Positions 58,301 through 64,000 of a stretch of DNA of 64,000 nt are shown here, piece after piece; positions within the stretch are counted from its first letter, which is position 1; each line of letters starts with the position of its first letter. The position numbers and the translations under genes were made by a program. The notes under the pieces are model-generated. The model worked only from the letters and a program-made list of their open reading frames with translations. It did not search any database and was not told the DNA's origin. The DNA comes from Paralichthys olivaceus (lineage: Eukaryota > Chordata > Actinopteri > Pleuronectiformes > Paralichthyidae). The stretch lies in assembly GCF_024713975.1 (NCBI RefSeq), contig NC_091100.1:19758501-19822500 (forward strand), in the 5' to 3' direction.

Positions 58301-60334
58301 TTTTGGATTCATGATCAATACAACAACAGCAGTATGTCTTCAATACATTGGAAACATTTGACTTGACATCCAGGCTGCTGAGGGATCGAGTTCGCCAGAG
58401 CGAAAATCCCCCCACATTCACAATCCCCACTTCTTAGCCACCGAGCCGAGGACAAGCGAAGTGGAACGCTCCCCAGCAGAAGACAGACTGATACACACTA
58501 AAGCCCAACTATAAGGAATATTGGAAAGCTCTGGTTTGTGCTTTTCTGTACAGCAGCAGCTTTGTTGTCGAAGCGAATCCCAGCTGAAAGGGATTTTATG
58601 ACCTCTGTGCCAGGAGGGATACACGCGACGGTGCATATATATATGACAAGCAATATTAAAAAGGCTATATCTGTGTGCATGTATGTGTGTGGGTGTCATA
58701 AAGGTGGAGTGACAGTTGGTGTGGTCAGAGGTGACGAAGCAGGAGCAGGCCTGCTCCAGCCTGAGGAGTCTTGATTCTCACTGTTTTAAAAGTGCAGTTA
58801 TAGGCACTATTGTTTTGCTTACAACTGCAGATTTCCACCATCTCATTCCCTGCCCTGTTCGGCTTAGTCGCTTTTGTGAGTCGTCAACATCACATTACAT
58901 ATTCTCTTTTGTTTTCTCCACTCAGTCATATAGATGACCTCCCTTCGATACGTTAAGTGGACTATGCAGTATAGTTCGGCTCAGAGAGATGACTTCCTGC
59001 AAAAAAATACAAATGAAATGTGCACTGAGCTTTGGACTAAACAGAGTATTGGGGGTTGGAAGATGATCGTCCCCTGCTTGTCTCGACACTGTCCATCTCA
59101 GGCAATGAGGCTGATAGAATGGTGCTAGCTGGATGCACTTGACACCCCTCTGTGGTCCACCGAGACAGGTGAGCTCTTCATAACGTTTAGCAGAGTCAAG
59201 AAGCCTGACTTGCGGAGGTGTTTATGGCCTGGAGGATATAAAGCCACAATAAGACTGACGGAGTGAGACGGGACAGTTAAACCTCAGCAAACGAGCGACT
59301 GGTTTCCTCCACTTTAAAAACACAATAACATTTTTGAGGACACAAGAAAACAACTAGACATAATTAGCACTGAAAATGTAGCAGAAGCACGTATTTGGTT
59401 AGATGATGGACAGAAAATTAATTAGATACAATGTGGATAATTGTCATTTACCAAGTAAAACTTTCTTGATTTATGTTGCTGCAAATTTGTCTTTGGGTTT
59501 TGACCTGATAATTAAACAAAATAAGTGTTATGGAGGCGTCCCCTTGGACTCAGGGAAACATTGTCATGCTTTCCACTATTTTATAGACTAAAAGATTACT
59601 TGAAAATTACTTGGGAACAGTTTTGATAATCACTGTAATTATCAAAGTCATTTGTCAAGCAGAGATTACACACACCGGCTGGTTTGACCTTCTCAAATAT
59701 CTAATCTTCCGTTGAGTATAAAAGGAAATTTAATATTTAATTCTTTGTATTGTTATTTGTACAAAAAAGGCAGTTTGCCACCTGAAGACATCCCCCTGCG
59801 CTCTGGGAAATTGAGACTTTTTCGACATTTTATAGAGAAAAGATAAATTGAAAATTAATAGCAAAAATTTCATAATCAATAAAAATGTCTAAGTAATATA
59901 TCCAGCAAAAATGTCAAATGTTTCTGCTTCTTAAACATGACAATTCTCTTCTTTTATACCAAACTGAATATGTTCGGCTTTTTATCTAATATGAGTAAGT
60001 AAAAATTAGCATTTGAAATATATCATAAAAATCTGGGAAATAGATCATTTTCATTTATATTTTATGAATAAAACATCTTAATAAAATAAAATATTTTTAT
60101 TTTATCTCAATACAATTTTAAAAATCTTGCAATTTTACATTTTACACACATCGATTCAAGGATTCATGCAATTTGATCAGTTGAAGTAAAAGAAGCCAGT
60201 GAGAAAAGCCTCTGGCAGACATGCATTAAGATTCCACAGACAGACAAAGTGAGAATATTATCAGCCTGAATAGATGCGGAGCGAAGCAGGAGTAGTTTTA
60301 CCTTCACAGGCTCCTGTGTGGCCGGTCCCGCCAT
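51773..60334 (-). CDS. pld5: PLD5-like phospholipase D family protein (PLD3/4/5 group), type II membrane protein, probably inactive
   Basis: Ten exons: 60334-60302, 58127-57991, 56963-56780, 56549-56441, 56009-55882, 54494-54297, 53559-53408, 52858-52693, 52367-52277 and 52047-51773; phases agree and give 490 aa. A short cytosolic tail (MAGPATQEPVK) precedes a membrane anchor at about 17-37 (IAIFALLCCSAVLVALIF), then the luminal PLD fold. Exon 2, VLVENIPDDL, RKELGVLLFNCSC and VRLLISFWKKTHPLTFNF all match human PLD5 closely. Active PLDs carry two HxKxxxxD motifs. Motif 1 here is HSSFVIVD (H172, S174 instead of K, D179); motif 2 is complete, HNKYMVTD (H387, K389, D394). As I recall human PLD5, it lacks both histidines, so this copy is less degenerate. 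The human protein has a longer N-terminus. A fish-specific relative of PLD5 is possible, so the symbol is tentative. Confidence 0.85.
52455..52681. mobile_element. Fold-back (MITE-like) element in intron 8 of the PLD5-like gene
   Basis: Two arms are imperfect reverse complements: about 52494-52572 (AACTTCATCAATTTG ... AAAGTCACAACAC) and about 52597-52681 (GTTGTGACTTTT ... CAAATTGATGAAGTTGTC), separated by a loop of about 25 bases. No coding capacity. The right arm ends about 11 bases from the splice donor of exon 8 (exon ends at 52693). Confidence 0.65.
55015..55205 (+). repeat. Interspersed repeat family C, copy 1 (intron 5 of the PLD5-like gene)
   Basis: GTTTGCATGTTCCCTGTGTA, CCTCCCACAGTCCAAAGACA, GTGAGTGTGAATGGTTGCTT and GACGACCTGTTCTGGATTCA appear in the order of a very common teleost repeat. 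A minus-strand fragment is at 57283. Confidence 0.6.
55342..55401 (+). repeat. (CA)n microsatellite
   Basis: A near-perfect CA run of about 43 bases at 55343-55385, continuing imperfectly to 55401, in intron 5 of the PLD5-like gene. Confidence 0.95.
57283..57382 (-). repeat. Interspersed repeat family C, copy 2, fragment on the minus strand
   Basis: As written, ACACCACTTATCCTCTCAA and GTGGGGTACAGCCTGGACAG are the reverse of the end of family C. It lies in intron 2 of the PLD5-like gene. Confidence 0.5.
57480..57720 (+). repeat. Interspersed repeat family B, copy 2 (intron 2 of the PLD5-like gene)
   Basis: CTAAATCAGGGGCCATAAAG plus GGGGCCACAATTTACA repeats the core found at 45079, with one base different over 36. 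Weaker similarity continues downstream (GAAAATTG then CTCCT). Confidence 0.45.
58139..58178 (+). repeat. (CA)n microsatellite beside exon 2 of the PLD5-like gene
   Basis: A CA run interrupted once by ATA, starting 12 bases upstream of the exon 2 acceptor (exon begins at 58127) on the gene strand. There it reads as a TG tract within the branch-point and polypyrimidine region. Confidence 0.8.
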
Positions 60335-61499
60335 GAGAGCAGCACTCCTTCAAACTTCTCTGACAGATGGGAAACAGCAGCTCAGACACTCATCTTTCTA
60401 ACCTGTCTGTCTCTCTGATGTCTTCACTCTCTGCCACTGTCCTCATCCTGCTGGATCCTCCCTGTCCTATCAGGTGTGTGTGTGCACCTCAGCTCCTGGT
60501 CCATCCCGAGTCCTGACGTGGTCTTCGTCTGCTTGTGTGTGGAGCTGTGTGTGTGTGCCGGCTTCTCAGTGGAGGCAGTAGGGGAGATGGAGAGAAGACC
60601 AACCCCTCTCGTTCAAATGGCCAATACAGAGCTGTAGCTCGGAGCCCGAGCAACTCACCCCCTCCTCCTTGCTTCCTCCCTCCTCTTCCTTCTGTATCTT
60701 CCTCTTTTATCTGCTTTGTGAACAAAACTCATCTGGCAGAAAGCAGTTGGTCTTGGCTTGGAGTGGAGGGCTGCTGAAGTGTGCCACTGGTGATCTGTGT
60801 GTGACAGCTGCAGCAAAACTCTGAAACTGTTTTGAGCTCATTAGGGTTGGACATATCTGCTCTCTATAGACACACTCACACACACGCGTGCACACACACA
60901 ATTCTGCCCAGCGAAGACAAAAGAATTTATAGTAGTACAAAAGCTGTAAGTCAGCACTACTGTCTGCTTTAATTCCCACTGTTTGAATCATTATAATAAA
61001 TGTGCTTTTCAGTCATGCACCAGATTCCCGAGCTGTCATTCATGTTTCACTTCTATCATACACAGCTTCCAATCTAAAGCTCTGGCTCCTCCGATTGCAC
61101 AGAACTACATTAAATGGCCTCGGTGGGGAAAAATTAAAATATGCAAATACTTTCATCCTTACAATACTTCCACTCTTTTATTTACCCTAACCCCTTTCTC
61201 ACAGATGAATATAGTGTTGCCTCATAGCAGAAAACAACACATGCTGCTGACTACAGGCAAGCTGCTGCTCTGTTTCTGAGTCCAGCATTGTATAGTATTA
61301 CGGCTAATGGGCGATAGAGAGAGTTTAATTGGATGTAGCTACTGACAGTTGTTGAGTGTTGAAGGTGAAGGACATTCATTTTAGCCACTCTGGTCATATC
61401 AATATTTGTTTTTAAGAAAAATGACTTTTTAGGACGTATTGCCAAAATTTGTTTAGGAAATTAACAAAAAAGACATTCCTATCAGGCTAAGATGTAGCC

Positions 61500-61695
61500 T
61501 ACTTTGTGTTTTGTGCTTAGCTATGACAAGTATTATGCTGGCTAAACATCAGCACATACATAAACATTGTCCTTGTGAGCATGTTAGCATTCTAAAATAA
61601 TAAGAGAAATATTATACTCGCTAAACATCAGCATGTTTGCACTGACAATGTAAACATGCCATCATTAGCTTTTAGCTTTAAGCACTGCTGCACAT
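61500..61695 (+). repeat. GCTAAACATCAGCAT-type interspersed repeat
   Basis: GCTAAACATCAGCA occurs twice (about 61541 and 61620), with CCTTGTGAGCATGTTAGCAT between and TTAGCTTTAAGCACTGCTGC after. This is a common fish repeat with internal short duplications. Confidence 0.5.
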
Positions 61696-63598
61696 CCAAT
61701 GACTGTAATTAAAAGTGAAGCCAAAACATTTTGATCCCCCTCTGGTGGTTGGCTGCAGTGTAGTTTATTAACCCTGCCTCATCCATGTTGGTACATGGGA
61801 TGTGGACCAAACCTAATAGTACAATCATAATAGAGGTCAATTACATTTTTCCCAAAGATCTTTTCTGTCATTTCAGGTAGTTGTTGTCACACTGATGTAT
61901 GTACTGTTAATACTTTGGCTCTTGGTTTTACTTAAAACAATAAAGCAGTGTGAGATGTCATCATTGACAGCTCAGATTGACTCATGATTGTTCAGTCAAG
62001 TATATCGGTGAGACTTCATTACTGTGACTCCACTTCATGTTCACCACTGTGCAGACTCTAGCTCCAAATTACATCACGAATGCAAGATGGCAGAGCCCAT
62101 ATCAATCATACTTTGGCTTCATTTTTGTACAGTAGAAGGAGGTGGAAACACATCGGCCATTGTGTACATTAAATACATCTTAGCAGAGCTACTAGCATGA
62201 CTGTAAACCTAGTCCGCTTATATTCAATATGCTGATTTTATCAATGAAAAGGCTGATCATTGAATTTGGTTATACCGAAGAAGAGTGGTAGAATATGCAG
62301 ATTACAGATTAGATGATTCTTAACTATAAAACCTGAGCTATATTACTCTCAGTGAAACAAAGTCATGGCAGTGAAACCTGCTGTGTCTGCCCGGGGCAGG
62401 TGCCCTCTGCATGTCACCATCTCCGTTAAAGTTAAAAAAAGAGGGGACAGAAATGTTTGAGTCACTTCCCGAGAGAGGTCAGTGTTCCTACAGCTGGAAA
62501 CACACACACATTCAAACAGGGGGAGAAACAGGTCCACCCGACCATCACAGGCATGAGACCTTCAGCTGAGGCAGAAACACAGGTCACATTTTAGCTGAGC
62601 AACAACATGAACAAGAACATCAGCTGATGGCCAGTGAGTGACGGCACATGCAAGGAAAATGTTGACATAAACAATTCGCAGACTGCACAGTCACAGCCAT
62701 GATGCACTGATGAATATTAATGTATGAAATGCTTGCAAGTCCATTTTCTTTTCCCTCAGGCTAAACCGCTCTTTGATATGTACATTTTTCACACCGTGCT
62801 GTCGGCCGGCGAAGTCACAGTATCTGACTCTCTGTGAGGGACACCATTATCTGAACATGTACAGAACAGTTCTCCAACACTGGGGACCAATGATAGATCT
62901 TCATCACTAAGGTGTAAGGCACAATTACACTACACACAAATGACACAAATCACTGTGGAACAAAAGGTCCACATCAGGTACAGGCGAGATGCTCAGTTTG
63001 TGCATGGGGCTTATTTAGATTTTATAAAATGCTGTTTAAACAAGTTTTATATGTAATCCAAGCATCAGAAAATCTGGTTCATCCTAGTTCTATCCTGTTT
63101 AGATGTTTTTGACCCATAAACATTCTTTACTTGCACACACTTCATCATTCTCTATGACATTTTGCCACTATTTAAATAAACGTGAATGATGCCATCTTCT
63201 CCTCCCATCCAAACACACCTCTATGTAGGGCGCCACGATGTAGGTGTTTCACCTTCACACCAGAAGCACAGCAGCATAGTTTCCATTCACGAACACATGT
63301 TTTTTTTTTGTGTCCATTGCAATAACGTCATAGTCAGGATGGTATGTGCTGAGTGAAGGCTGACTGGGCGTAATGAGATGGCTGGGCCACGTGCCAAGAA
63401 GAGTGTGAACAGGGTCACAGATAGAGATCCAGTTGTGTCATTGAGAAAGCTCCATCAGTGAGCAGAGCACTGGAGCTACTAGTTCAGCAGGTCACATGGT
63501 TAATAGAGAAGAAATACACTGTTTGATAGTGTTTGATAAAGGAGATTGTTTTAAATTGAAAGTGCTCAGTGGTTGAAAATTCTTTGGTTGCACTGTTT

Positions 63599-63850
63599 AC
63601 CTCTACCAATGAGGTTATTTTTTACCCCCTGCCCGTTTGTTTATTTGTTTGTAAGCACGATTCCACAAAACATCTGACCGGAATTCCACAACACTTGCTT
63701 GAAGGACGCTGCAGTGTGGGTAGAGGAAGAATCCATTACATTTTGATGTGGATCAGGATCAGGGGGCAGATCCAGGAATATTTCTTCACTTTCTTGAACA
63801 TTGCAAGATAGGACGTTTGTCAACATTATCCAACAGATTTCCTGGACAAT
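63599..63850 (+). repeat. Interspersed repeat family A, copy 5
   Basis: CTACCAATGAGGTTATTTTT, CTTGCTTGAAGGACGCTG, ATGTGGATCAGGATCAGGGG, CAGATCCAGGAATATTTCTT and ACATTGCAAGATAGGACG follow the family order. Plus orientation, and the most complete 5' and middle part in the window. Confidence 0.6.
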
Positions 63851-64000
63851 AAGGGCACATTCCAAGGCAACAGGGGGGACATATTCATTACTCATGTGTC
63901 ATCCCGATTTTATTGTAATTGCCCAGTGGGTTAAATACAGTTTCTACACAGGACATGTGTCACTTAGACAAACATGATAAACAAATATGGGAAAACTATA

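Larger units (their letters stand above)
60335..64000. other. Upstream of the PLD5-like gene; no gene recognised
   Basis: The first few hundred bases should hold the promoter of the PLD5-like gene. Beyond that I see only repeats: a TTAGCAT/CTAAACATCAGCAT-type teleost repeat at about 61500-61695 and a family A copy at 63599-63850. Open frames at 60489-60991 and 62349-62537 are low-complexity or featureless. Confidence 0.4.

Overview
The window is vertebrate nuclear DNA, almost certainly from a ray-finned (teleost) fish. Genes are split by GT/AG introns, intergenic space is dense in (CA)n-type microsatellites, and there are several interspersed repeats of kinds common in teleosts (tRNA-derived SINE, LINE 3' tails, fold-back element, degenerate non-LTR reverse transcriptase). 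Every gene I recognise is a vertebrate family. No bacterial operon, CRISPR array, rRNA or tRNA gene was seen.

Layout, left to right: (1) the 5' end of an rnf122-like RING E3 ligase gene on the minus strand (exons at 1254-1407 and 2851-2875), running off the left edge; (2) calhm1, two exons, minus (6576-8895); (3) itprip, one coding exon, plus (10823-12772); (4) an eight-exon ZP3-type egg-coat gene, minus (12895-15472), tail-to-tail with itprip; (5) a truncated LINE (16285-17093); (6) rab40c, six exons, plus (17690-20491); (7) wfikkn1, two exons, plus (23539-25422); (8) mettl26, six exons, minus (26183-28231); (9) a 28-exon CCDC88-family gene, best guess ccdc88b, minus (29711-48757); (10) a ten-exon PLD5-like gene, minus (51773-60334). 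The last 3.6 kb holds no gene I can recognise.

I worked out each splice model by hand from GT/AG signals, reading-frame phase and recalled family sequences. The seven complete spliced models all close in frame: CALHM1-like 352 aa, ZP3-like 474 aa, RAB40C 292 aa, WFIKKN1 594 aa, METTL26 206 aa, CCDC88 1805 aa, PLD5-like 490 aa. ITPRIP is an unspliced coding region of 649 aa.

The genes do not form one pathway. rab40c-wfikkn1-mettl26 keeps the order seen at human 16p13.3, and calhm1 with itprip recalls human 10q24-q25. rnf122, the CCDC88 gene and the PLD5-like gene map elsewhere in human. The points most worth a second look are a possible internal first exon for a short CCDC88 isoform, the half-degenerate catalytic motifs of the PLD5-like protein, the non-coiled central exon and missing G-alpha-binding motif in the CCDC88 protein, and a fold-back element abutting a splice donor. 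I found no wholly new biological system.
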